45,694 nucleotides of DNA from Anaerolineae bacterium (GTDB lineage: Bacteria > Chloroflexota > Anaerolineae > 4572-78 > J111): assembly GCA_023382535.1 (NCBI GenBank), contig JAHDWA010000009.1, positions 1 through 45,694 on the forward strand. Direction: 5' to 3'. The stretch's first letter is position 1. Each line of letters starts with the position of its first letter. Under the pieces are notes generated by a model. That model saw only the letters and a program-made list of their open reading frames with translations, did not search any database and had not been told where the DNA came from. Positions 7,874 through 16,245 of the stretch are shown in pieces. The position numbers were made by a program, and so were the translations under genes.

Positions 7874-8953
7874 TTACCCCTCCGGCTTGATCTCGGTCAG
7901 CTCGCCAAAGAAATCCACGGTGGCCGCGTGTCTCTCGGCGGGCTGGTAAGCCAGCCATTCCTCATATGGAAAAGATTGGCTGTAAGTCGTGCCTTCTGGG
8001 TCCACAAAGGAAACGCTGTAGCTCTCGGAGCGTTCCCCGGCCCGTTCGTTCTCGGCCAGGATGTACTCCGGCCAGTAAACTTCCTGGCTGTTGCCGGAGG
8101 CGGTGGCGGTCCGGTCCAGCACCCATTTCTCAATCTCGTAGGTGTGCCAGGTCTGGTAGACTGGCTCATCGCGGTAAACCGGGTCGCGGTAGGTCTCGTC
8201 ATGGCAGCTCTTCTTGTAGACGGGCCGCGTACACTGCTTGTCCTCAAAGAAACCGTTGCCCCGGTCGCGCTTGCCGCAAGTATAAGTCTCGGTGCCGGTC
8301 TGCTTCTCCTCGCAAATTTCGCGGGTCTTGGTCTCGTAGTGGTCCAGCACCTGCTCATAATGGTGGATGCGCTGTTCTGCCGAGACCGGGCGGCCTCCTG
8401 TGGGCACAGTCCAATCCCCCTCGACCACCGTCCGGTAGGCTTCGATGGGCACGGCTCGCTCCCAACTGACTTCGGTCACGGTCAGCTCTACCTCGTAGGT
8501 CTTAAAGCCGGCGTAGAGCACAAGGCCGCACATAAGCATGATCAGCGCCATAACCGCCGCGAGGCCGCCGATGACCAGAGCCGGCCAGCGGCGTTTTTTG
8601 GATGCTGCCGCCGGACGGACCGGCGCCGTGTTGTCGCCCTCGTGCGGCGCCTGGCCGGTGTCGTAGATTTTCATAGCCTGGGTAGGCGTCTCAGCCTCGC
8701 GTGGGGCGCTGCAGTGCTGGCAGCTTGTCTGTCCGGCCCGGTTGGACGAGTCGCAGTATTGGCAAATCCAATCGGCTTCCGCTTCCGCCAGTTTGAGCAG
8801 CTTTTGCTCGGTTACAATCGCCTCCTCGTCCGGCAGGTAGAACTTGACCCCCTCCGGGCGCGACCGGCCGCAGCCGGTGCAGGTTGTGTATCGCCCCAAA
8901 ATGCCGGTGTTCCCACAAAAGGTACAATCCCAGCGTCCTTCATGAATCGCCAT
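7874..8953 (-). CDS. Membrane protein with two RanBP2-type zinc fingers and an extracytoplasmic domain
   Basis: In this 359-residue protein the N-terminus holds two zinc fingers of the W-x-C-x2-C ... C-x2-C type: WDCTFCGNTG...CTGCG at about residues 8-29, and WICQYCDSSNRAGQTSCQHC at about 62-81. These match the RanBP2 pattern. A basic stretch (KKRRW) leads to one membrane helix near 120-145 (GLAAVMALIMLMCGLVLYAG). The remaining 210 residues are predicted outside the membrane and contain several Cys (CEEKQTG, YTCGKRDRG, KQCTRPVYKKSC) that could form disulfides. The function is not known to me; the layout suggests a cytoplasmic sensing or docking region joined to an outside domain. The ATG at 8953 is preferred to the upstream in-frame TTG at 8974. 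Confidence 0.75.
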   Translation of the reverse strand: MAIHEGRWDCTFCGNTGILGRYTTCTGCGRSRPEGVKFYLPDEEAIVTEQKLLKLAEAEADWICQYCDSSNRAGQTSCQHCSAPREAETPTQAMKIYDTGQAPHEGDNTAPVRPAAASKKRRWPALVIGGLAAVMALIMLMCGLVLYAGFKTYEVELTVTEVSWERAVPIEAYRTVVEGDWTVPTGGRPVSAEQRIHHYEQVLDHYETKTREICEEKQTGTETYTCGKRDRGNGFFEDKQCTRPVYKKSCHDETYRDPVYRDEPVYQTWHTYEIEKWVLDRTATASGNSQEVYWPEYILAENERAGERSESYSVSFVDPEGTTYSQSFPYEEWLAYQPAERHAATVDFFGELTEIKPEG

Positions 8954-9061
8954 AGTTGAGCAGCTCTCCTTCAACAGATGACCGAGGTTTCTTATAGTGT
9001 CCAGTCTAGCCAGGGATCGTCTTTAGATCGTTACCAAATCCGTTACCGGCGACATCGCAGT

Positions 9062-9089
9062 TTGGAAAAAATCAAGCCTGTGCTACACT
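9062..9089 (+). promoter_or_regulatory. Probable promoter of the MFS exporter gene
   Basis: A -35-like TTGGAA (9062-9067) and a -10-like TACACT (9084-9089) are separated by 16 bases. This would give a leader of about 105 bases that includes the heptad repeats at 9154-9181. Confidence 0.45.
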
Positions 9090-9153
9090 GAATTGGATTA
9101 TCTGTCAGAGGAGTGTTCAGGAAGTTGTGGCACACCGCTGGTGAAAATTCTTT

Positions 9154-9181
9154 CGGCGGTCGGCGGTCCATCGTCGGCGGT
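9154..9181. repeat. Heptanucleotide array (CGGCGGT-type)
   Basis: Four contiguous heptads read CGGCGGT, CGGCGGT, CCATCGT, CGGCGGT, ending 20 bases before the start codon of the MFS gene. They resemble the short tandemly repeated repetitive sequences of cyanobacteria. They lie inside the predicted leader. Confidence 0.8.
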
Positions 9182-9201
9182 CTAATTTTCTAGGAGTTTC
9201 T

Positions 9202-10725
9202 ATGTCACGTCAGCGTATCATTCTGGTCACAATAGGGATTATGTTAAGCCTGTTTCTGGCTTCGATGGAAGCGACCGTCATCGCCACCGCCATGCCGACC
9301 ATTGTCGGCCAGCTCGGTGGTTTATCCATTTACAGTTGGGTCTTCTCCGCCTACATGCTTGCCTCGACGACCAGCGTGCCCATTTTTGGCAAACTCTCCG
9401 ATGTCTATGGCCGCCGGCCCATCTATGCCGCGGCGATGGTCCTCTTCCTGGCCGGCTGTTTTCTGTGCGGTCAGGCCCAGAGCATGCCCCAATTGATCGC
9501 CTTTCGCGCCGTGCAAGGCTTGGGCGCGGGCGGCCTGATGCCCCTGGCCTTTATCCTCATCGGCGACATGTTTACCCTGGAGCAGCGGGCCAAGATGCAG
9601 GGCTTTTTCTCCGGCGTCTGGGGTGTGTCGTCGGTGATTGGGCCGCTGCTCGGCGGTTTTCTGGTAGATCAGGTTTCCTGGCGCTGGGTCTTCTACATCA
9701 ACCTGGCGCCGGGCCTGATTGCGGCGGCGCTGGTCTGGCTGGCCTGGCAGGATAAGCCGCACGAAGACGGCGCGGCTACGGCGCGGGTGGATTACTTGGG
9801 CGCGATCCTGCTGACGATTGGCGTGGTGACATTGTTAATGGGCCTGTTTGAGCTGGGGACGGGCCTGGGCTGGGCCTTGCTCGCCCTGGCAGTCTTGTTC
9901 CTGGTCGCCCTGGCCTGGGTCGAATGGCGGGCGCTTGAGCCGATCCTACCCCTGCCCCTCTTTCGCGACCGGATTTTTGCGACGGCCTGCGCCCAGGGAG
10001 TCCTGGCCGGCTGGGCTATGTTTGGCAGTCTCTCGTTTGTGCCGCTGTTTGTCCAGGCGGTTTTGGGGACCAGCGCCACCGCCGCCGGGGCCACCCTGAC
10101 CCCTATGCTGCTGGGCTGGGTCTTCGCCAGCATCATCGGCAGCCGCATGCTGCTCCGGTTGAGCTACCGCAGCCTGGCCCTGACCGGGATGATCCTGCTT
10201 ACAGTAGGGGCGGGACGGATGGCCTGGATAGACGCCAATGCCAGCCAGATCAGCGTGATGATCAACCTGGCCCTGATGGGTGTTGGTATGGGACTCTCCA
10301 TTCCGGCCTTCTTGATTGCGGTCCAGAGCACGGTTCGCCCGCGAGAGATGGGTGCGGCCACCTCGACCCTCCAATTCAGCCGGAGCATTGGCGGCGCTCT
10401 GGGGGTTAGTGTGATGGGCGCGGTTCTCAGCTTCCGTCTGGCGGCTCGTCTGGCCGAGGCGGGGCTTGACCCGGCGGTAATTTCGGTGGACAGCCTGCTC
10501 GATCCGCTGGCGCAGGCAGCGAACAGCCTGGTGCTGGAGGACACGCTGCGCACGGCCCTGGCCGGAGCGATCCAAGGGGTTTTTGTGATTGCCCTCATTG
10601 CCGCTGCCCTCGGCCTGCTGTCCACCATGTTTGCCCCGTCCGGACGGATCGCCCAGTTGGTCGCCCAGCGGGCGGGCGGCGAAAAACCCGGCCAAACCGC
10701 CCCCAGCAGCGCCTCTGGCCATTAG
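9202..10725 (+). CDS. MFS drug exporter, DHA2 (EmrB/QacA) family
   Basis: This 507-residue integral membrane protein is the length expected for the 14-helix DHA2 family of proton-drug antiporters. Visible family signatures are the first helix motif with MEATVIATAMPTIV, motif A GKLSDVYGRRP after helix 2, the Arg-containing RAVQGLGAGG in helix 4, and motif C VIGPLLGGFLVD in helix 5. Expected role: export of amphipathic or cationic drugs, dyes or native metabolites across the cytoplasmic membrane. The start is supported by TAGGAG seven or eight bases upstream. A predicted promoter and a heptad array precede it. The 3' end overlaps the convergent AAA+ ATPase gene by four bases. Confidence 0.93.
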   Translation: MSRQRIILVTIGIMLSLFLASMEATVIATAMPTIVGQLGGLSIYSWVFSAYMLASTTSVPIFGKLSDVYGRRPIYAAAMVLFLAGCFLCGQAQSMPQLIAFRAVQGLGAGGLMPLAFILIGDMFTLEQRAKMQGFFSGVWGVSSVIGPLLGGFLVDQVSWRWVFYINLAPGLIAAALVWLAWQDKPHEDGAATARVDYLGAILLTIGVVTLLMGLFELGTGLGWALLALAVLFLVALAWVEWRALEPILPLPLFRDRIFATACAQGVLAGWAMFGSLSFVPLFVQAVLGTSATAAGATLTPMLLGWVFASIIGSRMLLRLSYRSLALTGMILLTVGAGRMAWIDANASQISVMINLALMGVGMGLSIPAFLIAVQSTVRPREMGAATSTLQFSRSIGGALGVSVMGAVLSFRLAARLAEAGLDPAVISVDSLLDPLAQAANSLVLEDTLRTALAGAIQGVFVIALIAAALGLLSTMFAPSGRIAQLVAQRAGGEKPGQTAPSSASGH

Positions 10726-12137
10726 CCGGCAATTGTCTCAAGACTGTATAACAGCAAGGTTGGGTCTGCCGCCGCCTGGTCCAGCAGTTCGGTAGTAAAA
10801 CCGGCCTTGGCAAAAAGCGCGTAGTAAACTTGGCTGTAGGGCATTTGCAGCAGCAGGGGCATGGCCGCCTGGCGCAGATCGGCCAGGACGCTGTTCCCCA
10901 CCGGGCGGCTGCGCCACTTGCATTCGCCCACCAGGATGATTCCCTCCGCTCGATTGAGGGCAACAATATCAACCTCCTGCTCTTTCCACCACCACGCCCC
11001 AATTTGCTGCGGGGCAAAGGGCAGCCGCCGGGTTTGGCCGGTGCGGGCCAGCCGCCAGAGAAATTGGCGGCAGATTTCCTCGAAGACCGGGCCGGTAAAT
11101 TGGGCCAGTTGGGGGGCAATGTCGTTTTGCCAGACCAACTGAGCCTGGCCCTGCTCCAATTCGCTCCGGTGCGGTGCGAGAAAACGAAACCAGAAGCGCA
11201 GGAACTGGTCCGCCAGCCGGTAATGCCCCTGGCGGCTCTTTTGGGGCTGCGTTTCGGTAACGGGCACAACCCGTTCAATCAGCCGCAGCTCCTGCAGCAC
11301 GCTCAGGTACTTGGATACCATGCGCGCGTCGCCGACGCCGCTGGCCTGGGCAATATGCTGGGGACGGGTCTTGCCGTGAGCAATGGCCTGGAGCACGGCA
11401 AAATAGTTGCGCGGCTCGCGCAGCTCTGTCCGCAGCAAAAACAGCGGCTCATCGTACAGCACCCGGTTTGGCCGCAAAATCCGGTCAATGATGTTGGCTT
11501 CCAGGGATTGGCTAAAATCGAACTGTTCCAGGTAAGCCGGCATGCCCCCCAACACCGCGTAAGTCTCAATCTCGGTGGTCAGGTCGTAGGGGTTCAAAAA
11601 AGGCCGGGCCGAGGTGAAATCCAGCGGCTGCAAGAGTAGCTGCCCGCTGCGCCGGCCATATAACGGGCTACGATACCCCAGCGTTTCTTGCTCCATCATG
11701 CCGATGGAAGAGCCGCACAGGATCAGATAGACTTGGGTGTGGCGCAGGTTTTCATCCCACAGCTTTTGCAGGATGGAGGGCAGCGCGGCGTTGCTTTCGA
11801 TCATGTAGGGAAATTCGTCAATAACTACAACCAGCCGCTGCTCGCCGGCCAGGGTCGCCAGGAACTGAAAAGAGGCTTCCCAGGTTGGAAAGGTGAAATC
11901 GGGCAGGGGTTGGCCATGAGCGTATTGCCAGAGGAGGCGGGACCAGTCGGCCAACTGGTTTTTGTCGGTGGTTTGGGTGGCGCTGAAGAAGACGTGCGGC
12001 CGTTCCTGGCAAAAGTAACGCAGCAGTTCCGTTTTGCCTACCCGCCGCCGGCCGTAGACAATAAAAAGTTCCGCCCGGCGGCTCTCATAAAGCTGTTGGA
12101 GCAGGGATAGTTCCTCAATACGATTTACAAACGGCAT
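10722..12137 (-). CDS. AAA+ ATPase with C-terminal DUF234 (PD-(D/E)XK-like) domain
   Basis: This 471-residue protein has a P-loop Walker A VYGRRRVGKTELL at about residues 24-36, a Walker B LVVVIDEFPYM at about 103-113, and a winged-helix-like middle region (QHIAQASGVGDARMVSKYLSVLQELRLI). The C-terminal DUF234 region carries the spaced acidic and lysine residues EVDIVAL ... ILVGECKW, a pattern typical of PD-(D/E)XK nucleases. The family is widespread in archaea and some Chloroflexota and its cellular role is unsettled; DNA transactions or defence are possible. The gene has no operon partner. A 16-base perfect palindrome lies 27 bases upstream of the start. Confidence 0.88.
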   Translation of the reverse strand: MPFVNRIEELSLLQQLYESRRAELFIVYGRRRVGKTELLRYFCQERPHVFFSATQTTDKNQLADWSRLLWQYAHGQPLPDFTFPTWEASFQFLATLAGEQRLVVVIDEFPYMIESNAALPSILQKLWDENLRHTQVYLILCGSSIGMMEQETLGYRSPLYGRRSGQLLLQPLDFTSARPFLNPYDLTTEIETYAVLGGMPAYLEQFDFSQSLEANIIDRILRPNRVLYDEPLFLLRTELREPRNYFAVLQAIAHGKTRPQHIAQASGVGDARMVSKYLSVLQELRLIERVVPVTETQPQKSRQGHYRLADQFLRFWFRFLAPHRSELEQGQAQLVWQNDIAPQLAQFTGPVFEEICRQFLWRLARTGQTRRLPFAPQQIGAWWWKEQEVDIVALNRAEGIILVGECKWRSRPVGNSVLADLRQAAMPLLLQMPYSQVYYALFAKAGFTTELLDQAAADPTLLLYSLETIAG

Positions 12138-12163
12138 CTCAAGCCTTTGGTCCTGTAAAGTAG

Positions 12164-12179
12164 TCTACTCTAGAGTAGA
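12164..12179. promoter_or_regulatory. Perfect 16-base palindrome upstream of the AAA+/DUF234 gene
   Basis: TCTACTCTAGAGTAGA is self-complementary over its full length. It lies 27 bases before the ATPase start codon at 12137, where the promoter or leader of that gene would be, so a dimeric regulator site is likely. No regulator gene is adjacent. Confidence 0.5.
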
Positions 12180-12220
12180 ATAATCAGAAAAGGCTTTTAT
12201 GGCAAATATCTGGGACATAA

Positions 12221-12262
12221 TGACAAACGTCACTGGCAAATGGCGAGCCTTGTCACTACAAT
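12221..12262 (+). promoter_or_regulatory. Candidate hyp operon promoter with FNR/CRP-like site
   Basis: A -10-like TACAAT at 12257-12262 is preceded by CTGGCA at 12233-12238 with an 18-base spacer. The inverted repeat TGAC-N4-GTCA at 12221-12232 would be centred near -42 from the expected start, the class II position for an FNR/CRP-type activator. An alternative pair is TTGTCA (12250-12255) with TATGTT (12274-12279). Confidence 0.35.
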
Positions 12263-12375
12263 TATTGCCGATTTATGTTAAACTTCTATGTAGGTTTTGG
12301 GGGGCTAATTCTGCATGGGGACAATCCCCAACTCTTTTAATCCCAGCCTCAGCAAACTGAAAGATAGTAGTTTTG

Positions 12376-14748
12376 ATGATGCTTACGGATGTTCAGCCTC
12401 TTGAACGCTACCGCCTGACCGTTACCGGCGTGGTGCAGGGAGTCGGTTTTCGGCCTTTTGTGTACGGCCTGGCTTCACGGCACGGGTTGACCGGCTTTGT
12501 CGGCAACCACAGCGGCGGCGTTTTCATTGAAATCGAAGGGCCGGAGACGGCTTTAGCCGGTTTCCAACGGGATTTGGTCGGGCAGGCCCCACCGCTGGCC
12601 CACATTGAGCGGGTGGCGGTCGAAAAAGTGGCTGCTCAGGGCGATGCCGCCTTTACCATTGTCCACAGCCAGGCCGAAGCCTCGGCCCATACCCTGATTT
12701 CGCCGGATATTTCCCTGTGTGACGATTGCCTGCGGGAGTTGTTTGATCCTGCTGACCGCCGCTACCGCTATCCCTTCATCAACTGCACTAACTGCGGGCC
12801 GCGTTTTACCATCATTCAGGATATTCCCTACGACCGGCCTTACACGACCATGGCCGGGTTTGCCATGTGCCCTGCCTGCCGGGCCGAATACGAGAATCCG
12901 CTCGACCGGCGTTTTCACGCCCAGCCCAATGCCTGCCCGGTCTGCGGGCCGCAGCTTTGGTTAGAACTCAACCTCCATTTCCAGCCGATCAGCCCTGATT
13001 TCCAATCTCTGGTCAAAGACGACGCCTTACGGGCCGCTCAGCACTTACTGGCCGCGGGCAAAATTGTAGCGGTTAAGGGTCTCGGCGGCTTTCACCTGGC
13101 CTGTGATGCGGCCAATGACGACGCGCTGCAAACCCTGCGCCAGCGTAAAGGCCGGGTGGATAAACCTTTTGCCGTGATGGCGCCCGATGTCGAAATCATC
13201 CGCCAATTCGCCGAACTCTCGCCAGAGGAAGAAACTCTGTTAGCGAGCAAGGAGCGTCCCATTCTCCTTTTGCGCAAAAAACCGGATAGTTACCTCTCCG
13301 AATTCATCGCTCCCGGCAACCCCTACATTGGCGTTATGCTGCCCTACACTCCACTCCATTACCTACTCCTTAGCGCGCTGCCTGAGGAACAGGACAAAGT
13401 TGAGGCCGATGATCCAAATCCAAAATCCAAAATCGTAAATCGTAAATCCAAAATCCTCATCATGACTTCGGCCAACCACTCCGACGAGCCGATTGTCAAG
13501 GATAATGCCGAGGCCCGCGAGCGCTTGGCCCATCTGGCCGATGCTTTCCTCTTCCATAACCGCGACATCCATGCCCGCTGTGACGACTCGGTGGTCCGGC
13601 TTTTCCGGGGAGCGGAACTGCCGCTGCGCCGCTCGCGGGGGTATGCGCCGTTCCCGGTCAAACTGCCGCGGCCGCTTCCCTCTACCCTGGCCGTTGGCGG
13701 CGAATTGAAAAGCACCTTCTGCCTGACCAAAGATGAATACGCTTTTATGAGCCAGCACATCGGCGACATGGAGAATCTGGAAACAATGGCGGCGTTTGGC
13801 CAGGCCGTGGCCCACTTCAAGCATATATTCCGGGTTGAGCCGGAACTGATAGCCTGCGACATGCATCCGGGCTATCTCTCGACCCGCTGGGCGCAGGAAC
13901 ATGCCAACGACCTGCCGCTGGTAGAGGTGCAGCATCATCACGCCCATATCGCGGCGGTGATGGCGGAACATAACCTGGATGGCACGGAGCCGGTGATTGG
14001 TTTCAGCTTCGATGGGACCGGCTACGGTCTTGATGGCGCGGTTTGGGGGGGTGAAGTCTTCATCGCCGATTATCGTGGCTTTGAACGCGCCGCCCATTTG
14101 AAATATACGCCGCTCGCCGGGGGGGAAGCGGCGGTGAAACGGCCTTATCGCCTGGCCCTGGCTCACTTAGCGGCGGCGGGCCTGCCCTGGGATGATCGGC
14201 TGCCGTGTGTCACGGCCTGCCCGGAGGTGGAACGGCGCGTGATCAAACGCCAACTGGAAACCGGCCTGAACGCGGTGCCGACCAGCAGTTTTGGCCGCTT
14301 GTTCGATGCCGTCGCCTCGCTGGCCGGGGTGCGCCAGGCTGTTACTTATGAGGCGCAGGCGGCCATCGAGCTGGAAGCGCTGGCTGCGCCGGGAATTGAA
14401 ACCGGCTATGCCTTCGAGTTTGGCGGCAGCCAGTTTGACGCGGCCCCGGTCATCCGGGCGGTTGCCGCCGATGTCTTGGCCGGTCTTCCCGTAGCGGTAA
14501 TTGCGGCCAAATTTCATAACGCAGTGGCCGATCTGATCGTGCAGCTCAGCCTGCGCCTGCGCCGGCAGAGCGGCCTGAACCGGGTGGCCCTGAGCGGCGG
14601 CGTTTTCCAGAACACAACGCTCTTGAAGTTGGCTACTGAGCGACTTAAGGGCTACAATTTTACTGTCTTAACCCACCGCCGCGTCCCGCCCAATGATGGC
14701 GGCCTGGCCTTGGGGCAGGCTGTCATCGGCGCGATGCGCGTCCGATGA
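12376..14748 (+). CDS. hypF: Carbamoyltransferase HypF
   Basis: HypF makes the thiocarbamoyl group on HypE from carbamoyl phosphate and ATP, the first step towards the cyanide ligands of [NiFe]-hydrogenases. Domains appear in order: acylphosphatase (TGVVQGVGFRPFVYGLA, residues 13-29), zinc-finger pairs (CDDCLREL, CTNCGPRF, CPACRAEY, CPVCGP), a YrdC-like domain (VKGLGGFHLACDAAND), and a Kae1-like C-terminus with HHHAHIAAVMAEH and SGGVFQNTTLL. At 790 residues it is slightly long; the excess is a Lys-rich loop encoded by a heptad repeat at 13416-13457, just before MTSANHSDEP. ATG 12376 or 12379 may be used; no strong ribosome site separates them. It is the first gene of hypF-C-D-E. Confidence 0.97.
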   Translation: MMLTDVQPLERYRLTVTGVVQGVGFRPFVYGLASRHGLTGFVGNHSGGVFIEIEGPETALAGFQRDLVGQAPPLAHIERVAVEKVAAQGDAAFTIVHSQAEASAHTLISPDISLCDDCLRELFDPADRRYRYPFINCTNCGPRFTIIQDIPYDRPYTTMAGFAMCPACRAEYENPLDRRFHAQPNACPVCGPQLWLELNLHFQPISPDFQSLVKDDALRAAQHLLAAGKIVAVKGLGGFHLACDAANDDALQTLRQRKGRVDKPFAVMAPDVEIIRQFAELSPEEETLLASKERPILLLRKKPDSYLSEFIAPGNPYIGVMLPYTPLHYLLLSALPEEQDKVEADDPNPKSKIVNRKSKILIMTSANHSDEPIVKDNAEARERLAHLADAFLFHNRDIHARCDDSVVRLFRGAELPLRRSRGYAPFPVKLPRPLPSTLAVGGELKSTFCLTKDEYAFMSQHIGDMENLETMAAFGQAVAHFKHIFRVEPELIACDMHPGYLSTRWAQEHANDLPLVEVQHHHAHIAAVMAEHNLDGTEPVIGFSFDGTGYGLDGAVWGGEVFIADYRGFERAAHLKYTPLAGGEAAVKRPYRLALAHLAAAGLPWDDRLPCVTACPEVERRVIKRQLETGLNAVPTSSFGRLFDAVASLAGVRQAVTYEAQAAIELEALAAPGIETGYAFEFGGSQFDAAPVIRAVAADVLAGLPVAVIAAKFHNAVADLIVQLSLRLRRQSGLNRVALSGGVFQNTTLLKLATERLKGYNFTVLTHRRVPPNDGGLALGQAVIGAMRVR
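13416..13457. repeat. In-frame array of six heptads inside hypF
   Basis: Six contiguous heptads read AAATCCA, AAATCCA, AAATCGT, AAATCGT, AAATCCA, AAATCCT. The 42-base total is a multiple of three, so the hypF frame stays open and gains about 14 residues rich in Lys, Asn and Ser. The same heptads occur in reverse complement in the gap at 2973-3055. Confidence 0.9.
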
Positions 14749-14762
14749 AGGGTCGTATTTTT

Positions 14763-14790
14763 GGAGTGCAAAGCACAGCTTTGACACTCC
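14763..14790. repeat. Palindromic repeat between hypF and hypC (copy 1)
   Basis: GGAGTGCAAAGC, a three-base loop, then GCTTTGACACTCC form a nearly perfect hairpin; two bases are missing from the left arm. It is followed by the T-rich CTTTTCTT, so it could attenuate transcription between hypF and hypC. A second copy lies between hypD and hypE. Confidence 0.8.
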
Positions 14791-14820
14791 CTTTTCTTAC
14801 AATTGTTATGGAGGTGTTCT

Positions 14821-15075
14821 ATGTGTCTGGGTATTCCCGGAAAAATAATGGAAATTTATGAACAACACGGCATCCGCATGGGCAAGGTGGATTTTGACGG
14901 CATTCAGAAAGAAGTCTGCCTGGCCTATTTGCCCGAACTTGAGGTGGGCGATTACACCATTGTCCACGTTGGCTTTGCCATTACCCGGCTGGATGAGGAG
15001 TCGGCCAAAGAAACCCTGGCCCTCTTTCAAGAGATGGGCCGCTTGGAAGAAGAACTGCATGTCGAGGAATCATGA
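14821..15075 (+). CDS. hypC: Hydrogenase maturation chaperone HypC
   Basis: HypC (84 residues) forms a complex with HypD, carries the Fe(CN)2CO group and delivers it to the hydrogenase large-subunit precursor. The diagnostic N-terminus MCLGIPGKI is present; Cys2 is the essential ligand once Met is removed. The rest is the usual small OB-like barrel, and length is typical. The start is fixed at 14821 by the family N-terminus and by GGAGGT eight bases upstream; the in-frame start at 14803 is spurious. The stop codon overlaps the hypD start (ATGA), indicating translational coupling. Confidence 0.97.
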   Translation: MCLGIPGKIMEIYEQHGIRMGKVDFDGIQKEVCLAYLPELEVGDYTIVHVGFAITRLDEESAKETLALFQEMGRLEEELHVEES

Positions 15076-16190
15076 AATATCTGGACGAATATCGTGACGC
15101 CGAATTAGCCCACAAGCTGCTGGAAGAGATCCGCCAGACGGCCAGCCGCAAGTGGGTCATGATGGAAGTCTGCGGCGGGCAAACCCACTCAATCATCCGC
15201 AACGGCATTGACCAACTGCTGCCGGATACGATCGAGCTGATTCACGGGCCGGGCTGCCCGGTCTGTGTGACCCCGCTGGAGATGATTGATAAAGCGCTGG
15301 CTATTGCTTCCCTGCCGGGGGTCATTTTCTGCTCTTTCGGCGATATGCTGCGCGTGCCGGGCAGCGCCAAAGACCTCTTTCGGGTCAAGAGTGAAAGCGG
15401 CGATGTGCGCATCGTCTATTCTCCGCTGGATGCCGTGAAAATCGCCCGCGAGAACCCGGAGCGAGAGGTGGTCTTTTTTGGGATTGGCTTTGAAACCACC
15501 GCCCCGGCCAATGCCATGGCCGTTTTCCAGGCCAGGCAGCAGGGCCTGAAGAATTTCTCCATGCTGGTCTCGCATGTGCTCGTCCCGCCGGCCATCGAAG
15601 CGATCATGAGTTCGCCGGCCAACCGGGTGCAGGCCTTCCTGGCGGCCGGGCATGTTTGCAGCGTTATGGGCTACTGGGAGTACGAGCCGCTGGCCGAAAA
15701 GTATCACGTGCCGGTTGTCGTCACCGGCTTTGAGCCGCTCGATGTTCTGGAAGGGATCCGGCGGGCAGTGCGGCAGTTAGAAGCGGGCCGCGGTGAAGTG
15801 GAAAACGCCTACGCCCGGGCCGTCCAGCGCGAAGGCAATGCGGCGGCTCAGAAGATGCTGCGAGAGGTGTTTGTGGTTTCGCACCGCAAATGGCGCGGCA
15901 TCGGCGAAATTCCCTACAGCGGTTGGGAACTGAGCGACGCCTACGGCGAATTTGATGCGACCAAGCGCTTCACCCTGGCCGGCATCCACACCCAGGAGTC
16001 ACCGCTCTGCCGCAGCGGGGAGGTGTTACAAGGGCTGATCAAGCCGAATGAATGCCCCGCTTTTGGCAAAGAATGTACCCCGCGCAACCCGTTGGGCGCA
16101 ACCATGGTCTCCAGCGAGGGCGCCTGCGCGGCCTACTTCCAGTACGGTCGTTTTATTTCCTTGGACTCGCTGGTGGCCGACAGGGTTTAG
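15072..16190 (+). CDS. hypD: Hydrogenase maturation protein HypD
   Basis: HypD (372 residues) is the iron-sulfur scaffold on which the Fe(CN)2CO unit is assembled together with HypC and HypE. Characteristic motifs are all present: [12 protein letters not shown] at about residues 33-44, [11 protein letters not shown] at about 57-67, [20 protein letters not shown], and the C-terminal Cys-rich [25 protein letters not shown] that binds the 4Fe-4S cluster. Length is normal. It overlaps hypC by four bases and is followed after 55 bases by hypE, with a palindromic repeat in between. Confidence 0.97.
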   Translation: MKYLDEYRDAELAHKLLEEIRQTASRKWVMMEVCGGQTHSIIRNGIDQLLPDTIELIHGPGCPVCVTPLEMIDKALAIASLPGVIFCSFGDMLRVPGSAKDLFRVKSESGDVRIVYSPLDAVKIARENPEREVVFFGIGFETTAPANAMAVFQARQQGLKNFSMLVSHVLVPPAIEAIMSSPANRVQAFLAAGHVCSVMGYWEYEPLAEKYHVPVVVTGFEPLDVLEGIRRAVRQLEAGRGEVENAYARAVQREGNAAAQKMLREVFVVSHRKWRGIGEIPYSGWELSDAYGEFDATKRFTLAGIHTQESPLCRSGEVLQGLIKPNECPAFGKECTPRNPLGATMVSSEGACAAYFQYGRFISLDSLVADRV

Positions 16191-16200
16191 ATAAAATTGT

Positions 16201-16228
16201 GGAGTGTCAAAGTGCACTTTGACACTCC
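16201..16228. repeat. Perfect 28-base palindrome between hypD and hypE (copy 2)
   Basis: GGAGTGTCAAAGTG is followed directly by its exact reverse complement CACTTTGACACTCC. It starts ten bases after the hypD stop codon and ends 17 bases before the hypE start. It belongs to the same family as 14763-14790 and would form a strong hairpin in the hyp mRNA. Confidence 0.9.
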
Positions 16229-16245
16229 GGTTTGGGAAAGTAAAC

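Noticed and set aside
7928..8959. 343-codon plus-strand frame over the zinc-finger membrane protein
   Set aside because: The minus-strand frame has paired CxxC fingers, a membrane helix and a ribosome site; the plus frame has none.
12233..12247. GG-N10-GC pattern as a sigma54 promoter for the hyp operon
   Set aside because: The -12 element lacks the TTGC consensus, and a sigma70-like reading of the same region is at least as good.
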